Below are positions 26,649 through 37,072 of a stretch of DNA of 64,000 nucleotides, one piece after another. The position numbers and the translations under genes were made by a program. How positions within the stretch are numbered: the first letter of the stretch is position 1; every line of letters starts with the position of its first letter. The notes beneath the pieces were generated by a model. The model ran no database searches and was not told the origin of the DNA. It saw nothing but the letters and a program-made list of their open reading frames with translations. Origin of the DNA: Fulvivirga maritima (GTDB taxonomy: Bacteria > Bacteroidota > Bacteroidia > Cytophagales > Cyclobacteriaceae). Where the stretch lies: NCBI RefSeq assembly GCF_021389955.1, contig NZ_CP089980.1:247501-311500 (forward strand), written 5' to 3'.

Positions 26649-28259
26649 TTAATTATCCCAAAAAACTTTGTCCAAAGCAGTCCTTCTCTGAGGTGGTGCA
26701 TTTGGGTTCAGTGAAATATCATTTATATTATAAGGGAGCGACACAGGATAATCCCTGGTTCTTACCGTAACGTTAAGATTGTCCGTATTACCATCATGAA
26801 GTAAAGGGTACCCAGTCCTTCTGTAATCAGTATAGGAATCAACCCCAAAACCAAAGCTTGCTATCCATTTTTCAGTCATAATCAACCTTAGCCTATCATC
26901 CTGATTAGCCCCATCAAAGATTGCTAATACTTCATCTATATAATCATTTCTATCTGCATCAGAAATAGTCGGAGCACTGGCTGCAGAAGCCACTTCATTA
27001 ACCTTATTAAATGCAGCGATCATTGCCTGCTCAAATAATACTCTCTCATCAGCAGCTATAACCTCAGCATTGGCTAACTCGGTCATAATAAAAAGGACAT
27101 CATAGTATGTAAGCATCCTTAGGGGAGCATCTCCTCTTCCAACACTAAAGCTAGCCGTACCACCCTCTCCTGCATCATAAGCACCACCTACAGGATATAG
27201 ACCCAAGATTGACTTGGATGAAGATTGGTCAAACCCTTCATTTGGATCTATATTAAATGAAAATGCATATATAGACACGAATTCACCTACTTTATATGAA
27301 GTAGGATTTTCAGCATCCTCTCCTGGTGATAATTGATTATACCAATAATATGGAGCTCGGGGATCTGAAATACCATTCAAAGGGTTCCCTTCTTGAGGAA
27401 AAAATGTCTGACGCCCAGTCATGATTTCAAATAAATAAGGACTTACCGAATAGAAAGCGGCTCCTTCCGCGTATTCCTGACTATAACCGGGGTTTCTATC
27501 ATCTGGAGACTGCGATGTACCATAGTTCAACTCAAAATCAAATTCTATATCATCAATAAACATATCAGCATCCATCAACTCCTGTACATCTGTACTTACA
27601 TTCTGAACTAACCGAACCTGATTATACATCTTCAATTTTAGAGTATTCCCAAAACGTATCCATTCATCTAACTCTCCTCCATAAATAAGATCTCCTTCCA
27701 CCTCTCCAGGGGTATCACTACTTAAATCGGCAATAGCTTCATCAATTAACAAGTGAACTTCAGCATAAATATCTTCACCATCATCAAAGACTGGAGCTGG
27801 ATTCTCCTGACCCAATCCTCTCTCTGTATAAGGCACATCACCCCAGACATCCACCATTATACTATATGTATAAGCTTTGATTAACTTACCTACACCTGAG
27901 TAGCCCAACTGCCCACTTGCTTCAGCATCATTAATAAGTATATCAACATCAGTTAAAACATTGGCAAATAAGTTATCCCATGGATTAGTTATTCCTCCAT
28001 CATTACCAGAAACCCCATAATCATTTAAGGACCCCCGCCTAACAATTTGATGCATATACAAAGAAGTAATCTGCCCCAACCCACCTACTTGCATACCCAA
28101 AGACTCAGACATATCCACCTGAACTCCTGATAAAAGAAGGCTCGCAGGTGCATTATCAATACCAGGGTTATTAGGATCTTCATTTATGTCTAGAAAATCA
28201 CCACAGCCATTCAAGGCAGTAATAATTATTAACAAAAAATATAGTTTATATCTTTTCAT
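26649..28259 (-). CDS. SusD/RagB-type nutrient-binding lipoprotein
   Basis: 536 residues. Lipobox LNGC, Cys19, followed by GDFLD. Family motifs: DINEDPNNPGIDNAPASLLLS, SIMVDVWGDVPYTE, WIRFGNTLKLKMYNQVRL, RMLTYYDVLFIMTELANAEVI and TEKWIASFGFGVDSYTDYRRTGYPLL (each abbreviated). Same SusD-like_2 type as the SusD of the first locus but clearly divergent from it. Eleven nucleotides after its SusC partner. It forms the lid of the transporter; cargo unknown. Confidence 0.92.
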   Translation of the reverse strand: MKRYKLYFLLIIITALNGCGDFLDINEDPNNPGIDNAPASLLLSGVQVDMSESLGMQVGGLGQITSLYMHQIVRRGSLNDYGVSGNDGGITNPWDNLFANVLTDVDILINDAEASGQLGYSGVGKLIKAYTYSIMVDVWGDVPYTERGLGQENPAPVFDDGEDIYAEVHLLIDEAIADLSSDTPGEVEGDLIYGGELDEWIRFGNTLKLKMYNQVRLVQNVSTDVQELMDADMFIDDIEFDFELNYGTSQSPDDRNPGYSQEYAEGAAFYSVSPYLFEIMTGRQTFFPQEGNPLNGISDPRAPYYWYNQLSPGEDAENPTSYKVGEFVSIYAFSFNIDPNEGFDQSSSKSILGLYPVGGAYDAGEGGTASFSVGRGDAPLRMLTYYDVLFIMTELANAEVIAADERVLFEQAMIAAFNKVNEVASAASAPTISDADRNDYIDEVLAIFDGANQDDRLRLIMTEKWIASFGFGVDSYTDYRRTGYPLLHDGNTDNLNVTVRTRDYPVSLPYNINDISLNPNAPPQRRTALDKVFWDN

Positions 28260-28270
28260 AGTAAATTCAA

Positions 28271-31200
28271 TTAGAGTGTAAACCTGATAGCTACTGCATA
28301 CCTTTTTGGAGTAGGTGTTGCACTATATTCAAAACCTTGCTGATTAGATGAGCCAAATTGATTAATCTCTGGATCGAAATTAGTTCCCTCAGGGAAATTT
28401 GGAGCAGAATACCAAAGATTACGTCCAATAAGGGAAATTCTAGCACTTCCAAAAGGAGTGTTTTTCAACAAAGCCTGCGGAAAATCATAAGCTAAAGAGA
28501 CTTCACGTAATCGGTAACGAGTTGCATCCCAAACACCCCATTCATCCGAGCCATTAATTGCAAAAGAATTCCCAAACCATAAAGAATTTTCATCAATCAT
28601 GGTTCTGTTTGGAATCTTAGCTCCCTCTTCTGTACGAATAGGCTCTAACGTATTAGGATCACCATATACTCCTGGAATTATTCGGGGCATTTCTCGATCT
28701 TCAGTATCAGTAGTCACTCCTCTACCTAACAATGAAATTACTGTATTAGAATAAAGATCTCCCCCTTGAGTCCAATCAAAAACAGCTGACAATGTAAACC
28801 CTTTAAAAGAGAAGGTATTTGTAAGACCTACAATAAAATCCGGATTGGGATTACCTATAATTGCAGGCTCAAGCGCCTGTATTAATCCTCCATTAGAAGG
28901 GTCAATCAAAAGATTACCTTCATCATCTCTTACATCAACCGTACCTCTTATTAGTCCAAACTCTTCACCAGCACGCTGAGTAGCTATAACTCCTCCGGCA
29001 AATCCAGAACCAAAAGTAATTTCTTCAACTCCATCCACTAATTCTTTAATGAGGTTTTTATTATGTGTAAAAGTTCCATTCAAATCCCAACGAAACCCTC
29101 CTGATAACTGTAATGGGGTAGCTTTTAACGTAACCTCTATACCTTCATTAGTAAGCACTCCAAAGTTTGTAAGAAAAGAAGTATAGCCAGAAGAGGAAGG
29201 ATAAGATATAGGTGCTATTTGATTATCAGCCTCACTATAATAGTAAGTCACATCTAATCCTACCCTATAATTTAACCAATTGGTCTGAATTCCAAATTCA
29301 TAATCAGTTTTTTGCTGTGGCTTAAGGTTAGGATCTGGTTGTTGACTTGTTAGAGTCGTTGTAGGATTTCCTAAAAAAGGAGTGTCATCAGAAGGATTAA
29401 TAATAAATACTGGAGCTAGTTGATAAGGATCTGTATCACTACCCACTTTACCCCAAGAAGCGCTTACTTTTAACATATCTAAAAAACTAGATTCAATACT
29501 TAAAGCATCTGTTAATATCGCTGACAATGTAACTGCAGGATAGAAAAAGCTTCTATTATCCACCGGCAAAGTGGACGACCAATCATTTCTCGCCGTTATT
29601 CCTAAATATAAATAATCCTTATACCCAAGTAAAATATCTGTATAGAGACCAACTATTCTTCTTCTTGAATACCCTCTACCTCCAGGCGTAACATTATTTG
29701 TATTATCTAAATCATCTATATCAAAATCCACATAACCAATTCCCTGAGTAGTCTGCCCATCTGAGGTACGTTGATTAATATTATGACCTACAATAGCTCT
29801 CAAATGAAAATCTTCATTTAAATCATTTTCATATGTTGCTGTTAGGTTAGCATCAATTTCTTCAAACTGTATCAAATCATAAATGAACCTACCCTCTCCA
29901 GGATTAGAAGAAGGCCCTGTTGAACCTGGACGAATAAAGTCCGTGTTTTTTTGAGTATAAGTATTAATCCCTGCTGTATATGCTACCTTTAACCAATCCT
30001 TTATCTCATAACCTAAGTTCAAAGAGGCTACAATCCGATCAACATTAGTAGTAAAACCCGCATTCTCATAGGACCAATATGGATTATCCGCCTGACCTCT
30101 TCCTACCATAAATTCACTTCCCAAATCAGTTGGATTTTGATAAGGCTGCCCTTGCACATCCCAATTTCGCCCCAGATATAATGCCCTGGCGAAAGCAGAT
30201 GAATTATTTGAGCCAGACAAACCTACACCGGACTGTACTCCTTCTTGTACCGTTTTAGTATAAGCGATATTAGCCCCAACATTAAAACCATTATCTAGTT
30301 GTGACTGACCACCAACACTAACATTGGTTCTCGCAAAATTAGTATTGGGCACATAGCCATCATTATCACTTCTGGATAAGGTTGTAGTAAGAACCGATTT
30401 TTCATTACCCCCAGTTAAAGTAATTGAATTATCTAATAATATTCCTGTTTCAAATAAATCCTTCACATTGTCTGGGTAAGCCTGATATGGAACAACCACA
30501 TCATCATACAAACCTCCCCACCCATCTCTTCCTGCATACCAATGTGGGATTGTTTCGGTATTAGCATAATTTCTAGTACCCATAAAAGGTGCTCCCCAAG
30601 ATCCATTAACTTGTTGATATGCATAATTGGTACCTGACCCATAAGTATTTTGATAATCAGGAAGGTTAGCAATTTCCTCAAATGCTATAGAGGAATTTAC
30701 CGCTATTTGCAAACCTTGTTTCCCGGCTTTAGCTCTTCCTGTTTTAGTGGTAATGACTACCACACCGTTTGATGCTCGGGTTCCATAAAGAGCAGCCGCT
30801 GCGGCTCCTTTAAGCACAGTCATTGATTCAATATTGTTAGGATCAATATCTGCGATTCTACTACCATAAGCACCTCCACTAGTTAATTGATTAAAGGTTC
30901 CATTAGTATTATTGTTATATGGAATGCCATCCACCACAAAAAGCGGTTGATTATTTCCCAATAAAGAAGAATTACCCCTAATAGTTATCCTTGTAGCACT
31001 ACCTGCTGCTCCCCCTGACCCAGATATATTTACACCAGCTATTTTACCTTGCATTGCACGAAGAGGATCAGGCTCTGCCACCTGCTGCAATTGCTTACCG
31101 CTTACATTTTCAACGGAATACCCTAACCCTCTTGCCTCTCTTTCAATACCTCCTGCAGTTACTACTACCTCATTTAATTGCTTAGCATCTTCAGACATCT

Positions 31201-31486
31201 CAACACTTACTTGTGTCCGTGATCCTATTTCAACTTCTTGAGATAATAGACCTATAAATGAAAAAGTAAGCGTTCCTCCTTCTTCAGGAACTGATAATGT
31301 ATAATTTCCATCGATATCAGTTACTGTACCTGTAGCTGTACCCTTGAGTAAAACATTCACTCCGGGTAATGGCGATCCATCCGAGGCGGAGGTCACCTTA
31401 CCTGAGATGCTCCTTTGCTGCGCCCACACCTCTCCCAAAGGCAGAAAACACAGCAACACGAAACCAATTAGTAAAAAGTTCTTCAT
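28271..31486 (-). CDS. SusC/RagA-type TonB-dependent outer-membrane transporter
   Basis: 1071 residues. Signal peptide cut near Ala22 (VWA-QQ), carboxypeptidase-regulatory-like domain (ISGKVTSASDGSPLPGVNV), LNEVVVTAGGIEREARGLGY around the TonB box, plug with MQGKIAGVNISG, TRITIRGNSSLLGNN and MTVLKGAAAAALYGTRASNG, then the barrel, ending RYAVAIRFTL. First gene of a four-gene locus susC-susD-lipoprotein-lipoprotein. A 17-nt palindrome lies 124-140 nt upstream. No linked ECF sigma factor, hybrid two-component sensor or CAZyme gene. Confidence 0.95.
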   Translation of the reverse strand: MKNFLLIGFVLLCFLPLGEVWAQQRSISGKVTSASDGSPLPGVNVLLKGTATGTVTDIDGNYTLSVPEEGGTLTFSFIGLLSQEVEIGSRTQVSVEMSEDAKQLNEVVVTAGGIEREARGLGYSVENVSGKQLQQVAEPDPLRAMQGKIAGVNISGSGGAAGSATRITIRGNSSLLGNNQPLFVVDGIPYNNNTNGTFNQLTSGGAYGSRIADIDPNNIESMTVLKGAAAAALYGTRASNGVVVITTKTGRAKAGKQGLQIAVNSSIAFEEIANLPDYQNTYGSGTNYAYQQVNGSWGAPFMGTRNYANTETIPHWYAGRDGWGGLYDDVVVPYQAYPDNVKDLFETGILLDNSITLTGGNEKSVLTTTLSRSDNDGYVPNTNFARTNVSVGGQSQLDNGFNVGANIAYTKTVQEGVQSGVGLSGSNNSSAFARALYLGRNWDVQGQPYQNPTDLGSEFMVGRGQADNPYWSYENAGFTTNVDRIVASLNLGYEIKDWLKVAYTAGINTYTQKNTDFIRPGSTGPSSNPGEGRFIYDLIQFEEIDANLTATYENDLNEDFHLRAIVGHNINQRTSDGQTTQGIGYVDFDIDDLDNTNNVTPGGRGYSRRRIVGLYTDILLGYKDYLYLGITARNDWSSTLPVDNRSFFYPAVTLSAILTDALSIESSFLDMLKVSASWGKVGSDTDPYQLAPVFIINPSDDTPFLGNPTTTLTSQQPDPNLKPQQKTDYEFGIQTNWLNYRVGLDVTYYYSEADNQIAPISYPSSSGYTSFLTNFGVLTNEGIEVTLKATPLQLSGGFRWDLNGTFTHNKNLIKELVDGVEEITFGSGFAGGVIATQRAGEEFGLIRGTVDVRDDEGNLLIDPSNGGLIQALEPAIIGNPNPDFIVGLTNTFSFKGFTLSAVFDWTQGGDLYSNTVISLLGRGVTTDTEDREMPRIIPGVYGDPNTLEPIRTEEGAKIPNRTMIDENSLWFGNSFAINGSDEWGVWDATRYRLREVSLAYDFPQALLKNTPFGSARISLIGRNLWYSAPNFPEGTNFDPEINQFGSSNQQGFEYSATPTPKRYAVAIRFTL

Positions 31487-31609
31487 ATTGTTTTGTTTAG
31501 ATTTAAATGTATGTTAGTACAATTTCGATAATAATATAAAAATTAATTTTGTACTAAATCAACATAATCTAAATTTTTTTATAACTTTTCCACCTACAAA
31601 GGGTACTAT

Positions 31610-31626
31610 ATAGTCAAATTGACTAT
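31610..31626. promoter_or_regulatory. 17-nt palindrome, candidate operator upstream of susC
   Basis: ATAGTCA-AAT-TGACTAT is a perfect 7-bp inverted repeat with a 3-nt spacer in the 165-nt gap between the OmpA-protein gene and the second susC. No T-run follows on the minus strand, so a terminator is less likely than a protein-binding site. Function is inferred. Confidence 0.35.
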
Positions 31627-31651
31627 TTTCAAGATAACATCACAAATAAAT

Positions 31652-33559
31652 TCAATCCACCACTTTAAACTCAATTCTGCGATTGAGTTGGCGGTTTTTA
31701 TCTGAGGTATTAGGGTAGGCTGGGGAGGATTGTCCGTAGCCTTTATAGGAGAGTTGTTTTGAGGAAATTCCGTTTTTAATCAGGTAATTATATACCGATT
31801 CAGCTCTTTTTAATGACAGGTTTTGGTTATACTCTTTAGAGCCTGAGTCATCTGTGTGACCACTGATTTCAACTCGTATTATGGAATTGTGGCTCAAAAA
31901 ATCAATTAAACGATTCAATTCAGTAGAGGAAGTGTTATGCAATTGATAGCTATCTAACTCGAAGAATATGTTATTCAACACTACTTTCATCCCTACGTTA
32001 ATTGGGTCCAGATAAATGTCCATAGTAACAGGTTCTTCGGTCTGCTCCTCATAGTTAAAGGAAAGGCTTTTATATAGATAACCGCTTTTTTCTACATATA
32101 GACCGTATTGGGCACCTTCTGTCAAAACCATTAGATAATCTCCACTGATTGAGTCAGAACTTACTTGTGACACTTTTTTATTTCTTTTTAAATCAAATAA
32201 CTGGATTTCTGCATTAATGGGAGCCTTGGTTTTCGCATCGAACACCTGACCTTTCACATATGAGGTCTTGTATTTAACCCTTGAATCCGCCGGCACATCA
32301 AACTCATAAAGTATGCTTCTCCGCTGGTCTACCAGCAAATCTTCATGAGAATAATACCCTTTGGTTCCATCTGCGGTTATATATAAAGATAACTGATCTT
32401 CACTATTATTTATAGGAAATCCCATATTTTTAGCGGGAGTCCAGCCGTCCTCTGTTTTTTCTGAGCTAAAAATATCGAACCCACCAAAACCGGTATGACC
32501 ATTTGATGCAAAATAAAGCGTAACGCCATTAGGATGAATAAAAGGAGAAATTTTCTCTCCTATTGTATTTATTGCTCCTCCCAAATTCTCTGGAGATGAC
32601 CATTCATCATTCTCATCTTTATGACTCACATAAATATCTCTATGCCCAACATCTCCGGTATGTCTGTTAGAAACAAAATAAAGTGTTCGCCCATCCGCAG
32701 AGAGTGATGGCTGAGACTCCCATGCTCTACTATTAATCTTAGGCCCAAGATTAACAGGATCAGTCCATTCATCTCCAATCTTTTTGCTCATATATAGGTC
32801 ACAGCTACCATATCCAGGTCTACCAAAGCAAGAAGTGAATATTAGCGTTCGCCCATCTGCTGATAAAGTACAGGTTCCTTCATTACCATCTGTATTGATA
32901 TTTTTTGACAAGCTTTTGGCAAAGCCCCAGCTGCCATCTTCCTGTTTATAGCTTATTACCAGATCTTCATCATAATCCATGGAGGCACCCAATCGGCGTG
33001 TGAAGATGATAGCATTTTGATCTACTGTTACTATTGGAAAGTACTGAGTAGGAAAGGCATTTACAGTATCGCTTAAAGGGTGTGGGTTAAACAAAGAAGG
33101 ATCATTCAAATTCTGAACAGCAAATTCAGCGTTTTCCTTAATCTTTCTAGCGTCTCTTATTCGATTTCTATTGGTGGGTGAAGAAGCCAGATAACTATTT
33201 ATAGTTTCCAGCACTTCATGATACTTCCCAAGCCTCAGGTAAAGCTTAGAAAGCTCAAATAAAACCAGTGAATTTTTTTCATCTAAAGAGATAGCATGAG
33301 TCATTTGCTTCTCTGCCTCCTCTAGCCGGCCGGTAGACTGATAAACTAACGCCAAGAGCATATAAGCTTCTTGAAATTCATCGTCTTTTTTTAAGGCCTG
33401 CTGAAGCAGTTCTTCAGCGGCCTTATATTGAGCTCTTACCCTATGATTATCTGCCTCACGGTAATAGGCAATGGCCTTTTTAGACTTAGTATGAAACTGA
33501 GCAAATGAAGACCCTAAAAAGCAAAACAGACAACCTATAAGTATGGTAAAAAATTTCAT
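31652..33559 (-). CDS. OmpA-family protein with TPR and PD40 propeller repeats
   Basis: 635 residues. Signal peptide (about 1-20, ending SSFA). TPR helices (about 25-145: YREADNHRVRAQYKAAEELL, AYMLLALVYQSTGRLEEAE). A WD40-like PD40 propeller (about 170-410) with repeated CTLSADGRTLIFTS, PSLSADGRTLYFVSNR and PFIHPNGVTLYFASNG blades. A carboxypeptidase-regulatory-like beta domain (about 430-510). A C-terminal OmpA peptidoglycan-binding domain with ISGHTDDSGSKEYNQNLSLK. Common in Bacteroidota; anchors outer membrane to cell wall, and some relatives (PorE-like) belong to type IX secretion machinery. A T9SS role is only a possibility, as no other por/gld gene is nearby. Confidence 0.9.
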   Translation of the reverse strand: MKFFTILIGCLFCFLGSSFAQFHTKSKKAIAYYREADNHRVRAQYKAAEELLQQALKKDDEFQEAYMLLALVYQSTGRLEEAEKQMTHAISLDEKNSLVLFELSKLYLRLGKYHEVLETINSYLASSPTNRNRIRDARKIKENAEFAVQNLNDPSLFNPHPLSDTVNAFPTQYFPIVTVDQNAIIFTRRLGASMDYDEDLVISYKQEDGSWGFAKSLSKNINTDGNEGTCTLSADGRTLIFTSCFGRPGYGSCDLYMSKKIGDEWTDPVNLGPKINSRAWESQPSLSADGRTLYFVSNRHTGDVGHRDIYVSHKDENDEWSSPENLGGAINTIGEKISPFIHPNGVTLYFASNGHTGFGGFDIFSSEKTEDGWTPAKNMGFPINNSEDQLSLYITADGTKGYYSHEDLLVDQRRSILYEFDVPADSRVKYKTSYVKGQVFDAKTKAPINAEIQLFDLKRNKKVSQVSSDSISGDYLMVLTEGAQYGLYVEKSGYLYKSLSFNYEEQTEEPVTMDIYLDPINVGMKVVLNNIFFELDSYQLHNTSSTELNRLIDFLSHNSIIRVEISGHTDDSGSKEYNQNLSLKRAESVYNYLIKNGISSKQLSYKGYGQSSPAYPNTSDKNRQLNRRIEFKVVD

Positions 33560-33620
33560 ATCGTAACGTTCATAGTAAACTTATGAATCTGAAACGAGAA
33601 ATACCATAAAGAAACAGGAA

Positions 33621-34514
33621 TTAAAGCACTTTGCCTTTCGCTCTACTTTGAGATGCTTTTAATGTATTAAGCAATAAAGAGGCAATAGTCATAGGCCCTA
33701 CTCCTCCTGGCACTGGAGTTATATAACTAGACTTAGGTGCTACTTCGTCAAACTCAACATCTCCTTTTAACACATAACCCCTGGGAGCATCATCTGAAGC
33801 TATTCTGGTAATACCTACATCTACCACTATCACTCCGTCTTTCACCATATCTCCTTTAATTAGACCTGGCTTACCGGTAGCTACAATAAGGATATCCGCC
33901 TTTTTAGTATGCTCTTCCAGATTTTTGGTGTGAATATGACAAACTGTAACCGTAGCATTTTCATGGTAAGACATAATGATGCTCATGGGTGCACCTACCG
34001 TACGGCTGTTACCCACCATTACGCAATGCTTACCCAGAATGTCTATATCATATCTTTTCAATAGCTCAACAATTCCGTAAGGAGTAGCAGGCATTAATCC
34101 TGGGTTTTTAGAGGTGATTTTACCATAATTAAGGTTAGTAAAACCATCTACATCTTTTTCAGGCATTATTCTTTCTGTAACCTTGGTAGATGAAATATGC
34201 TCTGGCAATGGCAACTGCACTATTAAACCATCAATATCATCATCGGCATTGATACGCTCAATCTCTGACATGAGCTTATTTTCGCTTATGCTATCAGGAA
34301 AGTTCAGCAGTGTATATTCGAACCCTACTTTTTTACAAGACTTAATCTTGTTATTCACATAGGTATGGCTAGCACCATCATCTCCTACTAATATAGCTGC
34401 CAAATGAGGTCTCTTTCCTCCCTGATCAACTATTTTTGTTACTTGTTCTGCAATCTCCTCTTTAATATCATCGGCAACCTTTTTACCGTCAAGAATGATA
34501 GTTTCTCCAGACAT
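33621..34514 (-). CDS. folD: Methylenetetrahydrofolate dehydrogenase/cyclohydrolase FolD
   Basis: 297 residues. Interconverts 5,10-methylene-THF and 10-formyl-THF. Motifs: SHTYVNNKIKSCKKVGF with the catalytic Tyr and Lys, GLIVQLPLPEHI, PEKDVDGFTNLNYG, PATPYGIVELLKRY, the Rossmann loop MVGNSRTVGAPMS and the C-terminal PVPGGVGPMTIASLLLNT. Full length. 34 nt downstream of lepA on the same strand. Confidence 0.97.
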   Translation of the reverse strand: MSGETIILDGKKVADDIKEEIAEQVTKIVDQGGKRPHLAAILVGDDGASHTYVNNKIKSCKKVGFEYTLLNFPDSISENKLMSEIERINADDDIDGLIVQLPLPEHISSTKVTERIMPEKDVDGFTNLNYGKITSKNPGLMPATPYGIVELLKRYDIDILGKHCVMVGNSRTVGAPMSIIMSYHENATVTVCHIHTKNLEEHTKKADILIVATGKPGLIKGDMVKDGVIVVDVGITRIASDDAPRGYVLKGDVEFDEVAPKSSYITPVPGGVGPMTIASLLLNTLKASQSRAKGKVL

Positions 34515-34548
34515 TCGAAATATTTACTATTTATTTGAATATAAAATG

Positions 34549-36333
34549 TTAATCTAATTTCAATACAGCCATAAATGCTTCCTGAGGTATCTCTACGTTA
34601 CCCACCTGTCTCATACGCTTCTTACCTTTCTTCTGTTTCTCAAGAAGTTTTCTCTTACGGGTAATATCACCACCATAACATTTGGCCAATACGTTCTTTC
34701 TCATGGCCTTCACTGATTCTCTGGCTATAATCTTAGTGCCGATAGAGGCCTGAATAGCGATCTCAAACATCTGACGAGGAATAAGTTCCCTCAACTTCTC
34801 ACACAATCTTTTACCCCACTCATAGGCTTTATCTCTATGCACAATGGCTGAAAGAGCATCTACTCTATCTCCATTAAGCATAATATCAAGCTTAACCATG
34901 GTTGATTGCCTGAAGCCGATTAGCTCGTAATCTAATGAGGCATAACCTCTGGAAAGTGTCTTGAGTTTATCAAAAAAGTCGAATACAATTTCCGATAAAG
35001 GAAGCTCAAAGGTAAGCTCTACCCTTTCCGGAGTTAAGTAAACCTGATTTTTGATAATACCTCTCTTATCCATACAAAGGCCAATAATATTACCTATAAA
35101 CTCATCTTTAGTGATTATCTGAGCACGGATAAATGGCTCTTCAATATGAGAAATGGTATTTGGCTCCGGCATTTCAGAAGGAGCATTAATATTCATTATC
35201 GATCCATCACTTTTTACTGCATGAAACTGCACTGAAGGCACAGTGGTAATCACTGTCATATCAAACTCACGCTCTAGCCTCTCTTGCACAATCTCCATAT
35301 GCAGCATACCCAGGAAACCACATCTGAAACCAAAACCCAGGGCCGCTGATGTTTCTGGTTCCCAAATAAGTGAGGCATCATTAAGCTGAAGCTTCTCCAT
35401 AGACGCCCTCAACTCTTCAAACTCACTAGTCTCTACAGGATAAATACCAGCAAACACCATTGGTTTTACGTTTTCAAAACCTTTTACCGCTTCGCATGGT
35501 CTGTTGGCATGGGTGATGGTATCCCCCACTTTCACTTCTTTGGCCACCTTTATACCTGAAATGATATAGCCTACGTTTCCGGCCTTAATAGTATCTTTAG
35601 GCTGCTGCTTGAGTTTTAGTACCCCAATTTCATCCGCCTCATAGGTTTTGCCTGTATTGACAAATTTAACTTTGTCGCCTTTATTTATCTCACCATCAAA
35701 AACCCTAAAGTATACTTCTATTCCTCTGAATGGATTAAATACAGAGTCAAAGATCATGGCTTTTAATGGTTTTTGAAGATCGCCTTTCGGCGCTGGTATT
35801 CTGTTTACAATTGCCTCTAATATCTCTGGAATACCTATTCCCTCTTTAGCACTGGCATGAATAACATCAGCAGGATCACAACCAATCAGGTTAACGATCT
35901 CATCAGTAACCTCTTCGGGCATAGCACTAGGCAAGTCAATTTTATTAAGCACAGGAATTATTTCCAGATCGTGCTCTAAAGCCAGATAAAGGTTAGAAAT
36001 AGTCTGAGCTTCAATTCCCTGAGCTGCATCTACTATGAGCAGGGCGCCTTCGCAAGCTGCAATAGATCGTGACACTTCATAGGAAAAGTCTACGTGTCCT
36101 GGAGTGTCTATCAGGTTCAAGGTATAAGTCTGCCCTTCATGAACATAGTCCATCTGAATAGCATGACTTTTAATAGTAATACCACGTTCGCGCTCCAAAT
36201 CCATATCATCAAGCAACTGTTCCTGCATATCTCGTTCGGTTACAGTTCCTGTTGATTGTAAAAGCCTGTCGGCCAGAGTACTTTTACCGTGGTCAATATG
36301 GGCTATTATACAAAAGTTTCTTATTTGCTCCAT
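34549..36333 (-). CDS. lepA: Elongation factor 4 (LepA), translational GTPase
   Basis: 594 residues. A ribosome-associated GTPase that back-translocates or remodels stalled ribosomes. G1 is [11 protein letters not shown]2 lies in [14 protein letters not shown]3 is DTPGHVDF, G4 is NKIDLPSA. Domains II, III and V follow, with [20 protein letters not shown], and the LepA-specific C-terminal domain ends [20 protein letters not shown]. Complete. Located upstream of folD with a 34-nt gap, suggesting cotranscription. Confidence 0.97.
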   Translation of the reverse strand: MEQIRNFCIIAHIDHGKSTLADRLLQSTGTVTERDMQEQLLDDMDLERERGITIKSHAIQMDYVHEGQTYTLNLIDTPGHVDFSYEVSRSIAACEGALLIVDAAQGIEAQTISNLYLALEHDLEIIPVLNKIDLPSAMPEEVTDEIVNLIGCDPADVIHASAKEGIGIPEILEAIVNRIPAPKGDLQKPLKAMIFDSVFNPFRGIEVYFRVFDGEINKGDKVKFVNTGKTYEADEIGVLKLKQQPKDTIKAGNVGYIISGIKVAKEVKVGDTITHANRPCEAVKGFENVKPMVFAGIYPVETSEFEELRASMEKLQLNDASLIWEPETSAALGFGFRCGFLGMLHMEIVQERLEREFDMTVITTVPSVQFHAVKSDGSIMNINAPSEMPEPNTISHIEEPFIRAQIITKDEFIGNIIGLCMDKRGIIKNQVYLTPERVELTFELPLSEIVFDFFDKLKTLSRGYASLDYELIGFRQSTMVKLDIMLNGDRVDALSAIVHRDKAYEWGKRLCEKLRELIPRQMFEIAIQASIGTKIIARESVKAMRKNVLAKCYGGDITRKRKLLEKQKKGKKRMRQVGNVEIPQEAFMAVLKLD

Positions 36334-36501
36334 GTATGAATGTTTCCTCTCTAAATGATTCTAACTGGCAGAATTTAAAAGTGCAAAGGTAGATATTTAT
36401 ATGTACTTAACTAACATTGCAGAATACTAATTATTAACAGAAAATTAAAGGCATTAATCTCAAGTTTTTAATATTTGTATTTCTTTCAAAAACTGATCAG
36501 C

Positions 36502-37035
36502 ATGAACATAGCCGAAAATAAAAAACAGAACAACATTTCAGAATATATTATTTACATGTATCAGACCGAAGATCTGATCAGGGTCTATGAATTTGATATT
36601 GAACTTATAAAACAGTATGTAATTAAGCATTTCCCGGTTAGTGATGAAGAAAAGACTGAAATGGCCGAATGGTACAAGGACATTATGGCTCAGATGGAAA
36701 AGGAAGGGATAAAAGAAAAAGGCCATTTATCTACCGTTCAGAATCATGTAGATCAGCTCTCTAGAATGATGGATGATTTAAAAACCAGCGATGAAGAATT
36801 TAAAAAGATCTATGAGCATACCGCACCTTATATAAAAGAAAGCCTTGAATTGGCTCACGGCCAAATTACTGATGAAATTCAAATTTGCTTAAATGGTATT
36901 TACGGATTATTGCTTGCTCGCATGAATGGTCGTGAAGTACCTCAGGAGCTTATGCCTGGCATCAATGCTTTTGGCGACACCCTTTCCTACTTAAGTTATA
37001 AGTATAAGCAGAAGAATTTTTTGAGTGATAATTAG
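36502..37035 (+). CDS. DUF4924 family protein
   Basis: A 177-residue mainly helical cytoplasmic protein. I recognise the Bacteroidota-restricted DUF4924 pattern: an N-terminal NISEYIIYMYQTEDLIRVYE, central TVQNHVDQLSRMMDDL, and a C-terminal ICLNGIYGLLLARMNGREVP followed by a DTLSYLSYKY helix. Function unknown. The frame is open nine codons upstream to TTG 36475, but the ATG at 36502 (MNIAENKKQNN) suits the family N-terminus, and AATATTTG at 36469-36476 resembles a -7 promoter box that would leave the TTG untranscribed. Divergent from lepA. Confidence 0.8.
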   Translation: MNIAENKKQNNISEYIIYMYQTEDLIRVYEFDIELIKQYVIKHFPVSDEEKTEMAEWYKDIMAQMEKEGIKEKGHLSTVQNHVDQLSRMMDDLKTSDEEFKKIYEHTAPYIKESLELAHGQITDEIQICLNGIYGLLLARMNGREVPQELMPGINAFGDTLSYLSYKYKQKNFLSDN

Positions 37036-37072
37036 AGAATCATCTGGCAGAGCTCAAAATCCTCTGCCACCC

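Noticed and set aside
30463-30681. 72-codon minus-strand ORF inside the second susC
   Set aside because: Overlaps the plug/barrel-coding frame of a real gene; composition unlike a protein.
31652-33559. Type IX secretion component PorE
   Set aside because: Domain order is similar, but no other por/gld/spr genes are near and many Bacteroidota PD40-OmpA proteins are unrelated to T9SS; kept as general OmpA-family.
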